NCBI GenBank assembly: GCA_029560455.1
Contig: JAKQKW010000348.1
Location: forward strand, 1 to 21,967
Reading direction: 5' to 3'
Length of the DNA: 21,967 nucleotides
Source: Candidatus Rifleibacteriota bacterium
Lineage (GTDB): Bacteria; Riflebacteria; Ozemobacteria; Ozemobacterales; Ozemobacteraceae
Part shown: positions 9,764 through 18,318 of the stretch, one piece after another
Layout: the number at the start of each line of letters is the position of its first letter
Numbering within the stretch: the stretch's first letter is position 1
Notes under the pieces: generated by a model
Seen by the model: the letters and a program-made list of their open reading frames with translations, nothing else
Database searches by the model: none
Told to the model about the DNA's origin: nothing
Position numbers and translations under genes: made by a program

Positions 9764-9796
9764 TCTGTTTTACCTGCTTCAATTTCCTCGGTCGAT

Positions 9797-9810
9797 GAAT
9801 GTTAACATTC
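9797..9810. promoter_or_regulatory. Perfect 14-bp palindrome upstream of the HDOD gene (possible operator)
   Basis: GAATGTTAACATTC is its own reverse complement. It ends 34 bp upstream of the HDOD protein's ATG, between that gene and the che operon terminator. Position and symmetry fit a binding site for a dimeric repressor or activator. No clear -35/-10 pair is visible around it, so the role is inferred. Confidence 0.35.
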
Positions 9811-9837
9811 TGTCTCAATAAGGTTGAATTTTGCAAC

Positions 9838-9866
9838 AAAAAAAACAATCAGAATTATTCTGGTTG
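9838..9866 (-). terminator. Intrinsic terminator of the chemotaxis operon
   Basis: On the minus strand an 8-bp stem (9859-9866 with 9846-9853, one G-T pair, loop of 5) is followed by eight T (plus-strand A run 9838-9845). It lies about 50 bp after the stop of the last che gene and closes the operon. Confidence 0.8.
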
Positions 9867-9912
9867 TCAAAACAGACACATTTGCCATTTCACCCAGGAT
9901 CTATTGTGCAGA

Positions 9913-11469
9913 TCAGCCCTGCTGTTCGGCTGCAAGACTCTGGCTTGTCTGCAGCAGTCGGGCGGCATCAAGAATTATCGCGATCGAACCATCACCGAGA
10001 ATCGATGCGCCTGAAAATTCAGGTACACCATGATAGATTTTGCCAAGCGATTTGATTACGGTTTTGTGCTCACCAATTACCGTATCAACGACAAAGCCGA
10101 TGCGCTGCCCCTTCACATGCGAAATGACAATCTGTTCGATGGCCGGAGCCTCTCCGTCGATCTTGAAAAGCTCACGCAATCTGACATAGGGAACCAGGCT
10201 GCCGCGGACATTTGCAAGATTGCCACCGGTCGTGCTTTTCTGAGTAGCTTCACGACGCAGTTCAAAGCATTCTTCAACCACGCTGAGCGGCAGAACGAAT
10301 GAGCGGTTATCTATTGAAACCAGCAGACCATCGATAATAGCAAGAGTCAATGGTAGAACAACATCGATCTGAGTGCCACTTCCGGGAGTCGAAAAAACTT
10401 CAACCGAACCACGCAGCTCTTCGATGGTCTTTTTTACGACATCCATGCCGACGCCGCGACCGGAAACGTTGGTAACTTCGGCGGCCGTAGAAAAACCTGG
10501 CATGAAAATCAGTGAAAACACTTCGCGATCACTCAATTGGGCACCAGGCGATACTATTTCGCGTTCGACGGCCCTTTTGAGTATTTTTTCTCTATCGAGG
10601 CCGGCTCCGTCATCGCGCACATGAATCACCACGTTGCCTGAAGAATGTTCGGCAGAGAGATGAATGGTGCCCTTACGCGGCTTGCCAGAAGCTTCGCGGA
10701 CTTCAGGCCGTTCGATACCATGATCGGCACAGTTGCGTATCATGTGCATCAGAGGTTCATCGAGCTTGTCTATGACCGTCTTGTCGATCTCGGTGTCAGT
10801 GCCACTCATGGTCAGTTCAATTTCTTTGTGCAGGTCAGTCGACAGGTCGTGAACCAGACGGCGAAATTTGGTAAAAGTTGATTCGATTGGCAACATGCGC
10901 ACGCTCAAGGCATTATCGCGCAGACTGTTTGTCAGAAGGCTTACTTCTTCAGAGATTCCTTCAAGATCGAATTCTTGAAGAACCTGTTCAAGTTCTTGAG
11001 GTTGGGCTTTTCTGATAACCCCGGAAACCTGCGAAAGACGTTCTTGAACTGTTACCAGCTCGCCTATGAGGTTAAAAAGCCGGTCGAGTTTATCAGAAGC
11101 GACTCTGATCGTCGATATTTTTTCGACTTTAACCTTACGCGCCAGCGCCTCTTTCTGGCGATTCTGTTCTGCCAGTGCCGCCGCAACTTTATCAGGCGAA
11201 ACCAGGCCTTCTTCAACCAGCTCCTGACCGATGGGCTTATGCTTTTTCAGGCCTTTATCGAGTGCTTCGTGGGTAAGATCGCCGCGCTTGACAAGTATCT
11301 CGCCGATCGGCTCGACACTTTCGGCATCAGAAACAGTGCTTACCGTTTCTTCGTCATCAGGCAGTATTTCAACCCGTGTATTTTCGCCGCCGACAAGAAG
11401 CAGCAGCTCTTTAATCTCTTCCACGGGCAGGCCGGTGCGCAAAAGAGTATCGATACTGATTTTTTTCAT
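9913..11469 (-). CDS. cheA: CheA kinase core lacking its Hpt domain (P3-P4-P5)
   Basis: This is a chemotaxis histidine kinase of 518 residues without a phosphorylatable His domain. Residues 54-77 and 79-102 are two repeats of a GspE-N/MshEN-like unit (PIGEILVKRGDLT, PIGQELVEEGLVS). The P3 dimerisation helices span about 118-215. The P4 ATPase has an intact N box (N246, D249, H250 in IRNCADHGIE), G1 box DDGAGLD (286-292), F box IFMPGFS and G2 box GRGVGMD (337-343). The P5 CheW-like domain is at about 374-510. The phosphate must therefore go to a histidine in another protein. The Hpt protein encoded 34 bp upstream is the obvious partner, and the CheA homologue at 19909 a second. An in-frame TGA lies just upstream of this ATG, so this is a separate gene rather than one simple frameshift. 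It is the last gene of the operon. Confidence 0.95.
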   Translation of the reverse strand: MKKISIDTLLRTGLPVEEIKELLLLVGGENTRVEILPDDEETVSTVSDAESVEPIGEILVKRGDLTHEALDKGLKKHKPIGQELVEEGLVSPDKVAAALAEQNRQKEALARKVKVEKISTIRVASDKLDRLFNLIGELVTVQERLSQVSGVIRKAQPQELEQVLQEFDLEGISEEVSLLTNSLRDNALSVRMLPIESTFTKFRRLVHDLSTDLHKEIELTMSGTDTEIDKTVIDKLDEPLMHMIRNCADHGIERPEVREASGKPRKGTIHLSAEHSSGNVVIHVRDDGAGLDREKILKRAVEREIVSPGAQLSDREVFSLIFMPGFSTAAEVTNVSGRGVGMDVVKKTIEELRGSVEVFSTPGSGTQIDVVLPLTLAIIDGLLVSIDNRSFVLPLSVVEECFELRREATQKSTTGGNLANVRGSLVPYVRLRELFKIDGEAPAIEQIVISHVKGQRIGFVVDTVIGEHKTVIKSLGKIYHGVPEFSGASILGDGSIAIILDAARLLQTSQSLAAEQQG

Positions 11470-11494
11470 GCTGTCATTCTCGTTTTTTCATTTG

Positions 11495-11511
11495 CCCGGT
11501 CAGTCACCGGG
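11495..11511 (-). other. Small hairpin at the hpt stop codon
   Basis: A 6-bp GC-rich stem (CCCGGT/ACCGGG, loop of 5) surrounds the TGA of the Hpt gene, about 26 bp before the start of the kinase gene. It has no T run, so it is not an intrinsic terminator. It might influence translation of the kinase, whose ribosome site is weak. Confidence 0.3.
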
Positions 11512-12469
11512 GAGTCTCTGATTCTGAATTTTTTTGTTTTATCGGCATTACCACACCAATTCTATTAAAAACCTTTTCAAATCTCGCAGAGCCGTTCATA
11601 GACCCCGGGCCTCTCTCTTCGGCGGATATTTTAATTTTATATGATGCGGGCAATGAGGGCAAGGCCGCGTTCTTGACTCGCATCCTGCCCGTAATTTCAT
11701 TCAGGCGGTTATTCAGACTCATCGGGCGTTCCATCGACTGCAGGATTTTGTCGGGGTCAAAGTCTGCCTCGTTAACCTCGCCGGAATCGTCGTACATTTC
11801 TTCTACTTCGCGCATCATTTCTATGGCCAGATCAAGCAGATCTTCAGGCAAAGAGCTTTGTGAGACTCTGGCATTGCGAAAAACCGTTTCGAGTTTTGAC
11901 ATGAATTCAGCCGCGCTTTCCTTGTTTTGAATGGTCAGAAGGTAGTAAAGCTGGGTCATTTTCTGCCCGGCGGCAGCAACATTTTTTTCGGGGTCGCTGC
12001 CAGCGCGCCCTGTCAGGTCTTTGATTGTGGCTTTGATCAGTTTCAGGGTTTTTTCATAACCATAGGCGTCAGAAACAGACTTGACCGTCGCCTGCTGGCG
12101 AGCGTTGGCAAAATTCTGCAGAATATTTTCAACCTGCTCCGGGTCGACGGGCTCTCCACCATAATGCGATTCGATCAGAGACGAAAGGCAGTCATGCGCA
12201 CACAATGCCAGATGAATTATTTCAGGGGTAACCTTTGCCTGCCCCTGCCGAAGATAATCACATTCGCTCTCAAGAGTATGAGCAAAATGCGCCACATCAT
12301 TGAGATCGACCATTGCGGCTGACCCCTTGATGGTATGCATTACCCTGAACATTCTGTCAATTTCGGTCATATCGTCGGGGTTCTTGTTCAAATGCAGCAG
12401 GGCCTGCTCGAGTTCGAGAAGAAATTCTCCGGCAGACTCACGAAAAACGCTTTTCAGATCGTTGGCCAT
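11504..12469 (-). CDS. Stand-alone Hpt protein, detached CheA N-terminus
   Basis: This phosphotransfer protein has 321 residues. Residues 1-110 form an Hpt (CheA P1) helical bundle with HTIKGSAAM; H45 is the phosphoacceptor. The rest has no kinase or CheW domain. A helical acidic segment (about 170-260) is followed by YKIKISAEERGPG, which resembles the start of the domain found between P1 and P3 in many CheA proteins and seen complete in the other CheA of this operon (YRISFAPHP). This suggests an ancestral CheA split here, with most of that domain lost. A GGGGG ribosome site precedes the ATG, 11 bp after cheD. It probably receives phosphate from the downstream kinase and passes it to CheY and CheB; that is inferred. 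Confidence 0.88.
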   Translation of the reverse strand: MANDLKSVFRESAGEFLLELEQALLHLNKNPDDMTEIDRMFRVMHTIKGSAAMVDLNDVAHFAHTLESECDYLRQGQAKVTPEIIHLALCAHDCLSSLIESHYGGEPVDPEQVENILQNFANARQQATVKSVSDAYGYEKTLKLIKATIKDLTGRAGSDPEKNVAAAGQKMTQLYYLLTIQNKESAAEFMSKLETVFRNARVSQSSLPEDLLDLAIEMMREVEEMYDDSGEVNEADFDPDKILQSMERPMSLNNRLNEITGRMRVKNAALPSLPASYKIKISAEERGPGSMNGSARFEKVFNRIGVVMPIKQKNSESETPR

Positions 12470-12480
12470 AATTCCCCCGT

Positions 12481-13059
12481 TCAGTCGTCGAATAGTGTAA
12501 TTTCGCCGCCCTCTTCGTGATCGACACCCTGAGATACTTCCTGTCTGAACTGACCTTCTTCTTCAATTGTAACATCTCTGAGTTTCTTCTGGGTCTTTTT
12601 GACAAAAACATCGTAGGTGTCGGTATGAAAATTGATTACTCTGGTCCAGGGGCCACCAAAGTCGTAGGCAAGCAATGGTATTTTTTCCATCTGCAGAAAA
12701 TTAATGAGAAATTCAACATTACGCTGACCTGGAGTCATATTGTCGGGACTGCCCATGGCCAGCACATTACCGCCACCAAAAGCTTTGGCATGCAGTCTTG
12801 AGCGTCTGGCCCCGAGCTTTATCATTTCATTTATGAGAACCTCCATGGCATGAATGCCATAGCGGGTGCTGGCATCGAAATGTTCCATGTCAGCCTTATG
12901 AACAAGCAGAATGTGATTCATGCCGGCCACCCTCGCATCCGGGTCAAACAGGCAGGCAGAAACGCATGATCCAAGCAGCGTATTGAGAATTGAAGGTTCC
13001 CGGCAGGCATGCAACTGCCCGATGTTGACATGAATTTTTGGCAACGTCAGCTTTGACAT
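12481..13059 (-). CDS. cheD: CheD chemoreceptor glutamine deamidase
   Basis: CheD deamidates specific glutamines in MCPs, tuning adaptation. The 192 residues show the family core [13 protein letters not shown] with catalytic C32, and GMNHILLVH with H49 at the expected spacing of 17. The glycine-rich FGGGNVL and the PGQRNVEF block follow. The C-terminal 30 residues are an acidic tail not typical of the core family. An AGAGGT ribosome site lies inside the end of cheB, and the two genes overlap by 13 nt, so translation is probably coupled. No cheC is seen in the window. Confidence 0.94.
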   Translation of the reverse strand: MSKLTLPKIHVNIGQLHACREPSILNTLLGSCVSACLFDPDARVAGMNHILLVHKADMEHFDASTRYGIHAMEVLINEMIKLGARRSRLHAKAFGGGNVLAMGSPDNMTPGQRNVEFLINFLQMEKIPLLAYDFGGPWTRVINFHTDTYDVFVKKTQKKLRDVTIEEEGQFRQEVSQGVDHEEGGEITLFDD

Positions 13060-14120
13060 ATATGCAAGACCTCTCTGGCAATGCGGTCAAGTGGTAGAAC
13101 CTGATCAGCAGCACCGAGTTTAATAGCTTCAAAGGGCATACCGAAAACGACCGAGGTCTTTTCATCCTGAGCGATGGTGACTGCCCCGGCCTCTTTCATT
13201 TCGAGCAATCCCTTGGCGCCATCGTCACCCATTCCGGTCATGATGACGCCAACGGCATTTTTGCCCAGGTAGCGGGCTGAAGAGCGAAAAAGAACATCCA
13301 CAGAGGGCCTGTGACGCGAAACGAGAGGGCCATCCCTCACTTCGACAAAAAATCTTGCCCCGCTCGATTTCACGAGAAGGTGCTTGTTGCCTGGAGCGAT
13401 CAGAGCCTGACCGCGCAACAGGCTGTCACCATTTTCGGCTTCTTTAACCGAAACTCGACACAACTCATTGAGGCGGCGAGCAAACGAGGCGGTAAACTTT
13501 TCTGGCATGTGCTGAACAATGACAACTGCCGGACAATCAATCGGCAGGTCAGACAAAAATACGCGCAGAGCTTCAGTACCACCGGTTGAAGCACCAACCA
13601 CAACAACTTTTTCGGTGGTTTTAACAGTCGCCAGATTGGCGCGCTTGAGAATCACGTCGGCAGAGTTCTTTTTCAGCCGCTCAGGGTCAATCGGTTTATG
13701 CAGCTTCGCACCAGCCGCCGCTTTAACCACATCACAGATACGAACGCGCGATTCTTCAAGAAACTGTCTTGTGCCAAGCTGAGGCTTCGAAACGATATCA
13801 ACCGCGCCCAGTTCGAGAGCGCGCATCGAAGTTTCGCAGCCATCAGAGACAAGACTGCTGCAGATAACGACCGGCACCGGGTGCTGCGTCATCAGTTTCT
13901 GCAGAAAAGTCAGGCCATCCATGCGCGGCATTTCGATATCGAGAATAATTACATCCGGCACTTCTTCTGCGATTTTCTCGGCAGCAATAAACGGGTTGGC
14001 GGCCACCCCCATTACCGAAATTTCAGGGTCTTCAGAAAGAAGATCTTTCAAAACCTGTCTGACCACGGCTGAATCATCAACAATAAGAACTCTGACAGGT
14101 TGACCTGCATTACTCATCAT
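13047..14120 (-). CDS. cheB: CheB protein-glutamate methylesterase/glutaminase
   Basis: CheB removes methyl groups from MCPs when phosphorylated. The receiver domain (residues 8-125) has D15, D16, phosphoacceptor D61 ([11 protein letters not shown]) and K112. A linker to about 168 leads to the methylesterase domain with the catalytic triad S178 (GASTGG), H204 (IVQHMP) and D300 (GMGDDG). Length is 357, normal. The start has two adjacent ATGs (14120, 14117) after GAGG; either may be used. It sits 12 bp after cheR and overlaps cheD. Confidence 0.97.
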   Translation of the reverse strand: MMSNAGQPVRVLIVDDSAVVRQVLKDLLSEDPEISVMGVAANPFIAAEKIAEEVPDVIILDIEMPRMDGLTFLQKLMTQHPVPVVICSSLVSDGCETSMRALELGAVDIVSKPQLGTRQFLEESRVRICDVVKAAAGAKLHKPIDPERLKKNSADVILKRANLATVKTTEKVVVVGASTGGTEALRVFLSDLPIDCPAVVIVQHMPEKFTASFARRLNELCRVSVKEAENGDSLLRGQALIAPGNKHLLVKSSGARFFVEVRDGPLVSRHRPSVDVLFRSSARYLGKNAVGVIMTGMGDDGAKGLLEMKEAGAVTIAQDEKTSVVFGMPFEAIKLGAADQVLPLDRIAREVLHICQS

Positions 14121-14132
14121 TGTGCCTCGTTT

Positions 14133-15008
14133 CTAGATCTTGCGGTAAACCATCGGGGCCACGCTCCGAAACGGTACCTGCATGCCGGCAAGAGCTTCTG
14201 AATGGCCAAGAAACAGATAGCCACCCGGGCATAGTTTATGGGCAAACTTGTTCAAAAGGACTTCCTGGGTAGCTCTGTCAAAGTAGATAATTACATTTCT
14301 GCAGAAAATAACATGGAAAACCTCGTCAACCTGTTCATCGATATTCATCAGATTGACGCGGTCAAAAGTTATCAGATTGCGTATCTGCGACACGAAACGA
14401 ACCTGCTGTTTCGAGCTGTCTTTGCTGCGCATCAGATACTTACGCCGCATTTCGAGCGGAACTGGCGCAATCTTCGTCTCATTGTAAATCGCCATGATCG
14501 CGGTCTGAAGAACTCTCTGCGAGATATCGCTGGCATAGATCGAAAACCTGAAACCAGGATGGTGCTCAGCATAGTCACTGAGCACCATCGCCATGGTATA
14601 AGGTTCTTCGCCGCTTGAACACCCGGCACTCCACATCTTCAAAGGATTCCCGTAATCTCCAACAGAATAAGAGCCCCGCAATTCAGGAAGCGTCTGTTCA
14701 ACAAGGTATGAGAAATGCTCCGCTTCCCTGAAAAAATCTGTTTTGTTGGTCGAAACCAGATCGATCATTTCGCGGGCTTCACGATCATGGCCTTCCGGGC
14801 TGAAGAGATATTCGCAGTATTCGCGATAATCGGCCATGTGCAACTGTGTCAACCGGCGGCGCAGGCGACCTTCGAGCATCAGCTTCTTGTTGAGCGGAAG
14901 CTTGATACCCCAGGTCTCCTGCACAAACCGGCTCAGCTGACGAAAATCAGCCTCGGTCATTTTGACCAGGCCATCAGATGCAGGCAGCTTTTTCGCGAAA
15001 TTTTCCAT
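14133..15008 (-). CDS. cheR: CheR MCP glutamate methyltransferase
   Basis: This full-length SAM-dependent methyltransferase has 291 residues. The N-terminal helical domain (about 15-85) is followed by TNKTDFFRE (87-94). Then come the SAM-binding GCSSGEEPYTMAM (129-141), ASDIS with acidic D161, CRNVIIYF (236-243) and GGYLFLGHSE (262-271). It methylates receptors such as the MCP encoded upstream, which carries a candidate CheR-tethering pentapeptide. The stop is TAG. The ribosome site AGGA overlaps the end of cheW, 3 bp away. Confidence 0.97.
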   Translation of the reverse strand: MENFAKKLPASDGLVKMTEADFRQLSRFVQETWGIKLPLNKKLMLEGRLRRRLTQLHMADYREYCEYLFSPEGHDREAREMIDLVSTNKTDFFREAEHFSYLVEQTLPELRGSYSVGDYGNPLKMWSAGCSSGEEPYTMAMVLSDYAEHHPGFRFSIYASDISQRVLQTAIMAIYNETKIAPVPLEMRRKYLMRSKDSSKQQVRFVSQIRNLITFDRVNLMNIDEQVDEVFHVIFCRNVIIYFDRATQEVLLNKFAHKLCPGGYLFLGHSEALAGMQVPFRSVAPMVYRKI

Positions 15009-15011
15009 GCG

Positions 15012-15542
15012 TTAATCCTGGTATCTGTCGGGCTCCACCAGATCTTTGCCGACCGAGGTCGCTTCTTTAACCATCATCATTTCGCTCGAAGAAAAGACCT
15101 TGTCGATATCGAGAATCATCAGGAAATTCTCGCCAATTTTACCCATACCTTTGAGAAATTCGACTTTCAGACGTGAACCGATTTTCGGTGGCGGTTCAAT
15201 ATTCGTTGGGTCAAGCTCAACCACTTCCTGAACAGAGTCGGCCAGGGCCCCGATGGTCGTCAGTTCATTCTCGACAAGTGCTTCAACCACGACAATACAT
15301 GTGTTTACCGATTTTTCGGTCATGCTCATGCCGAATTTAAGACGCATATCGACAACCGGAACAACGCTGCCACGCAAATTAATAACGCCACGCATGAAGT
15401 CTGGAGTGCGCGGAACCTTGGTAATTGGCGGATAATCAAGAATTTCTCTGACTTTGGCAACATCAACCGCATAAACTTCGCTTCCGAGCTTGAAAGCAAG
15501 ATATTGAACCGTTGTACCCACACCTTTATTTTCGCTGGACAT
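15012..15542 (-). CDS. cheW: CheW coupling protein
   Basis: CheW links receptors to CheA in the array. From the ATG at 15542 there are 176 residues in a single CheW domain: VQYLAFKLGSEVYAVDV, VREIL, and VINLRGSVVPVVDMRLKFG with conserved R57. The start is set by a perfect AGGAGG five bases upstream; a GTG at 15587 in the same frame lies inside a hairpin and is not used. It directly follows the MCP and precedes cheR. Confidence 0.96.
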   Translation of the reverse strand: MSSENKGVGTTVQYLAFKLGSEVYAVDVAKVREILDYPPITKVPRTPDFMRGVINLRGSVVPVVDMRLKFGMSMTEKSVNTCIVVVEALVENELTTIGALADSVQEVVELDPTNIEPPPKIGSRLKVEFLKGMGKIGENFLMILDIDKVFSSSEMMMVKEATSVGKDLVEPDRYQD

Positions 15543-15562
15543 TTTTTCCTCCTGGGCAGTGA

Positions 15563-15591
15563 GCTGGTGAGCGTATGTTACGCTCACCAGC
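15563..15591 (-). other. Perfect 13-bp stem-loop between the MCP and cheW
   Basis: GCTGGTGAGCGTA and its exact complement flank a 3-nt loop (15576-15578). It starts 10 bp after the MCP stop and ends 21 bp before the cheW ATG. No T run follows on the minus strand, so it is unlikely to be a classical terminator. It may stabilise or process the mRNA, setting different MCP and CheW levels. Confidence 0.7.
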
Positions 15592-15600
15592 AGCCATCAA

Positions 15601-17922
15601 TCAGTATTTTTCAAAGTCAGAGTCATGCTTGTCGATATCGTCACCCAGATTCAGGTTAACGCCTTTTTTCGAAGCACTGCTGACGCCCTTGGCGAGCTGC
15701 TGCTTCGAAATATTTTCGGGCCGGGGCTTGGAATGGTCAACCGGTGCCGGACGGTGGGCTGGCTTGCGGTCAGCTTTCACTCCGTGCAGATTGGCTGCTC
15801 CCTGAATCTTGAAGAACGCGATGACCGAGCGCATCTGTTCAGACTGTGAAGACATTTCTTCGGCTGTCGAAGCCAGTTCTTCAGAAGCTCCGGCATTCTG
15901 CTGAATGATCGAGTCGAGCTGCTGAATTGCCTTGTTGATCTGGTCAGCGCCAGTATTCTGCTCACGGCAGGCAATGCTGATTTCCTGAATGAGTTCTGCA
16001 GTTTTCTGGATATCAGGAACGATCTGGGCCAGCATTTCGCCGGCCTTGCCAGCAATCTGCACGCTTGACGCCGACAGGTTGCGAATTTCGCCGGCAGCCA
16101 GCTGGCTGCGCTCTGCCAGTTTGCGAACTTCAGAAGCAACAACCGCGAAGCCCTTGCCGTGTTCACCGGCGCGGGCCGCTTCAATTGCGGCGTTCAGAGC
16201 AAGAAGATTCGTCTGTCTTGCGATTTCTTCGATAATCGCAATCTTCGACGCAATCTCGTTCATGGCAGCCACAGTTTCGGCAACTGCCTTGCCACCGGCT
16301 CTGGCATCTTCTGCCGCCTTTTTGGCGATTCTTTCAGTCTGTGCCGCATTATCAGCGTTCTGCTGAATATTGGAGCTCATCTCTTCCATTGAAGACGAAA
16401 CTTCTTCTGCGGCACTTGCCTGGTCGTTGGCACCGCTGGAAAGCTGTTCGGCGCTGGACGACAGTTCATTACTGCCATTAGCAACGTTGTCAGAAGCGGT
16501 CTTGATTTCAATTGCGACATTGGTCAGGTTCTTCACACAGGCGTTGAGATTGTTCTTGATGTCGTTGAAGTCGCCATTGTAATTGTCAGTGATTTCGGGC
16601 GGAATTTCGCCGCGGGAAATCTTGTCAACGTAATCGGCGGCAACTTTGAGCGGGTTGATAACCGCATCGAGGGTTTTGTTAACGCCTTCAACGATAGCGC
16701 GGAAGTCGCCTTTGTGCTTACCGGCATCAGCGCGGGTCGCAAGTTTACCTTCCACAGCAGCTCTGGCAAGCATGTTGGCGTCGGCGACCAGTGCCTTGAT
16801 GTTGACACGAACCTGTTCGATAGTATCGTTGATAAAACGCTTCTTGCCCGGGAACTGTTCGAGCGGCGCATCCATGTTACCTTCGCCGAATTCCTTAACA
16901 CAGGCCATGGCTTTTTTCTTGACCGCTATATGGCCGAAGACCATATCATTGACACCCTTCGCCATAGTCTGATAGGCACCGGCGAACCTGCTGACGTCGA
17001 TCTTGACGTCGATATCGCCCTTGTCGTGTTCGCTCGACATTTTGTTCATTTCGTCGATAAGGCCATTCAGATTATCGATACAGTTGTTGAGGTTGATCTT
17101 GATTTCGTTGAAGTCACCGTTGTAGTTGTCAGTGATTTTCTTCGGAATATCGCCTTTGGAGATGCGGTCAACATATTCGGCAGAAACGTTCAACGGCCCG
17201 ATTACCGCATCGAGAGTCTTGTTAACGCCATCAACGATAGCGCGGAAATCACCCTGATGTTTGCTGGCATCGGCACGGGTCGCAAGCTTACCTTCTACCG
17301 CAGCTTTTGCGAGAAGGTTTGCATCGGTTACCAGTGCATTGATGTTGTCAATACAGTTGTTCAGATTGATCTTGATTTCGTTGAAATCACCATGATAGGT
17401 GTCGCTGATCTTCTTCGGCAGGTCACCTTTTGAAATGCGGTCGATGTATTCTGCCGAGACGTTCAACGGCCCGATTACCGCGTCAAGAAGCTTATTTACG
17501 CCCTCAACCAGGGGCCTGAACTCGAAATTGATCTGTTCGGCACGGCCACGGGTCGAAAGTTTACCGTTGACCGCAGCCTCGATAAGCATCTGCATTTCGG
17601 CCTTGAGCATTTCAAGAATGCCGGAAATGTTACGACCAAGGTACAGGCCGGCAAACAGGGCAAGAATGAAACCGGCAAGCATGCCAAGAGCTGCGACTCT
17701 GCGGGCCTGTGCGGCTGCAGCTTTTGATTCTGTAATGCTTTCTTTCGAAAGTTGTTCGTTGATTTCGATAACCTTTTTAAGATGCGCAAGAGCGGTGCGC
17801 TGAACCTCAAGTGCTTCGACCATGGCAATTTCGTTGATGCGGTCATAAGTCGCCTTAGCCTCGGCAGCAGACTTTAAAAGCTGGTCAAAATACTGAAAAG
17901 TCTGGGCGGCAGCAGGCTTCAT
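15601..17922 (-). CDS. Poly-HAMP methyl-accepting chemotaxis protein, C-terminal part (gene interrupted by in-frame TAG)
   Basis: This is the larger part of a receptor starting at 18651; the coding frame actually runs back to 18318. Counting from the ATG at 17922, the second membrane helix is at 77-98. A chain of HAMP-like modules spans about 100-467, with 91-residue repeats ([33 protein letters not shown]). The methylation helices and the signalling hairpin ([21 protein letters not shown] at about 566-586) follow. A Pro/Lys-rich flexible tail of about 65 residues ends in DFEKY, which fits the CheR-binding pentapeptide pattern x-aromatic-x-x-aromatic. It is upstream of cheW in the operon, so it is likely the dedicated receptor. 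No start codon lies between the TAG and 17922. If the stop is real, any product would lack the first membrane helix and most of the sensor. Confidence 0.92.
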   Translation of the reverse strand: MKPAAAQTFQYFDQLLKSAAEAKATYDRINEIAMVEALEVQRTALAHLKKVIEINEQLSKESITESKAAAAQARRVAALGMLAGFILALFAGLYLGRNISGILEMLKAEMQMLIEAAVNGKLSTRGRAEQINFEFRPLVEGVNKLLDAVIGPLNVSAEYIDRISKGDLPKKISDTYHGDFNEIKINLNNCIDNINALVTDANLLAKAAVEGKLATRADASKHQGDFRAIVDGVNKTLDAVIGPLNVSAEYVDRISKGDIPKKITDNYNGDFNEIKINLNNCIDNLNGLIDEMNKMSSEHDKGDIDVKIDVSRFAGAYQTMAKGVNDMVFGHIAVKKKAMACVKEFGEGNMDAPLEQFPGKKRFINDTIEQVRVNIKALVADANMLARAAVEGKLATRADAGKHKGDFRAIVEGVNKTLDAVINPLKVAADYVDKISRGEIPPEITDNYNGDFNDIKNNLNACVKNLTNVAIEIKTASDNVANGSNELSSSAEQLSSGANDQASAAEEVSSSMEEMSSNIQQNADNAAQTERIAKKAAEDARAGGKAVAETVAAMNEIASKIAIIEEIARQTNLLALNAAIEAARAGEHGKGFAVVASEVRKLAERSQLAAGEIRNLSASSVQIAGKAGEMLAQIVPDIQKTAELIQEISIACREQNTGADQINKAIQQLDSIIQQNAGASEELASTAEEMSSQSEQMRSVIAFFKIQGAANLHGVKADRKPAHRPAPVDHSKPRPENISKQQLAKGVSSASKKGVNLNLGDDIDKHDSDFEKY
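16522..17502 (-). repeat. 91-codon HAMP module repeats inside the MCP gene
   Basis: Three similar DNA segments of about 165 bp lie at 17338-17502, 17065-17229 and 16522-16686. Two more of 108 bp lie at 17230-17337 and 16687-16794. The first two long copies are 273 bp apart (91 codons) and share long near-identical runs, for example ACGTTCAACGGCCCGATTAC at both. They encode successive HAMP-like units. A divergent module lies between the second and third copies. Confidence 0.85.
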
Positions 17923-18318
17923 TTCTGAGAGGTAATATCTTTTTGCACCCTCGACATCGCCTACCCTCGCCAGATCGCGAATCCGTTTAACCGATGCGTG
18001 AAATTTCTGGTGTGGAGCACGTATTTCAGCGATAACCGCATTGAACTCGGTGTTGGTATTCTTAAAACCTGCCAGCCATTTACCGAAGTTACAGGCGGTA
18101 TGGTCATCACCACCGGCAAAAACGTTGCCGCCATCTATCAGGTCGTTAACCTGAACTTCGAGACTGTAGTGGTCACCCTTGAAGCGGTTGATGTCGCGTT
18201 CGAGAAGAACCGGGTTACGAATACCGGTCGCCTCGAGCTTTTTAACCTCGTCAAGAAATCCGGCATTAACTTTACGCCATTCTTCAAGAGCCGCAGTGAA
18301 TTTTTTGTATTCTTCAGC
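17923..18318 (-). pseudogene. Sensor segment of the MCP with CZB zinc-binding motif, after the internal TAG
   Basis: This stretch has no start codon but is open in the same frame as both MCP parts and reads as a clear receptor sensor ([16 protein letters not shown] and on). Numbering from 18651, it carries the chemoreceptor zinc-binding (CZB) pattern: H161 (KGDHYSLEV), C187 ([10 protein letters not shown]), and H214 and H218 (PHQKFH). It lies between the two membrane helices, so it should face outside the cytoplasm. It belongs to the interrupted gene 15601-18651. Confidence 0.85.

Noticed and set aside
9846..9870. TTGACA on the minus strand (9870-9865) as a promoter for the HDOD gene
   Set aside because: No -10 element lies 16-18 bp away; that stretch is the terminator stem and its T run.
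9799..10055. Three overlapping short plus-strand frames after the HDOD start
   Set aside because: They cross the che terminator and the cheA 3' end, and none has a convincing start site or protein pattern.
10975..11568. 197-codon plus-strand frame opposite cheA and the hpt end
   Set aside because: The minus-strand kinase is unambiguous here; the Phe- and Arg-rich translation is typical of an antisense shadow.
14715..15176. 153-codon plus-strand frame over the cheR/cheW junction
   Set aside because: It lies opposite two well-conserved genes and shows no recognisable protein.
16714..17433. 239-codon open frame on the plus strand opposite the MCP
   Set aside because: It is antisense to the conserved HAMP repeats and is kept open by the repeated codon pattern. 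It has no family features.
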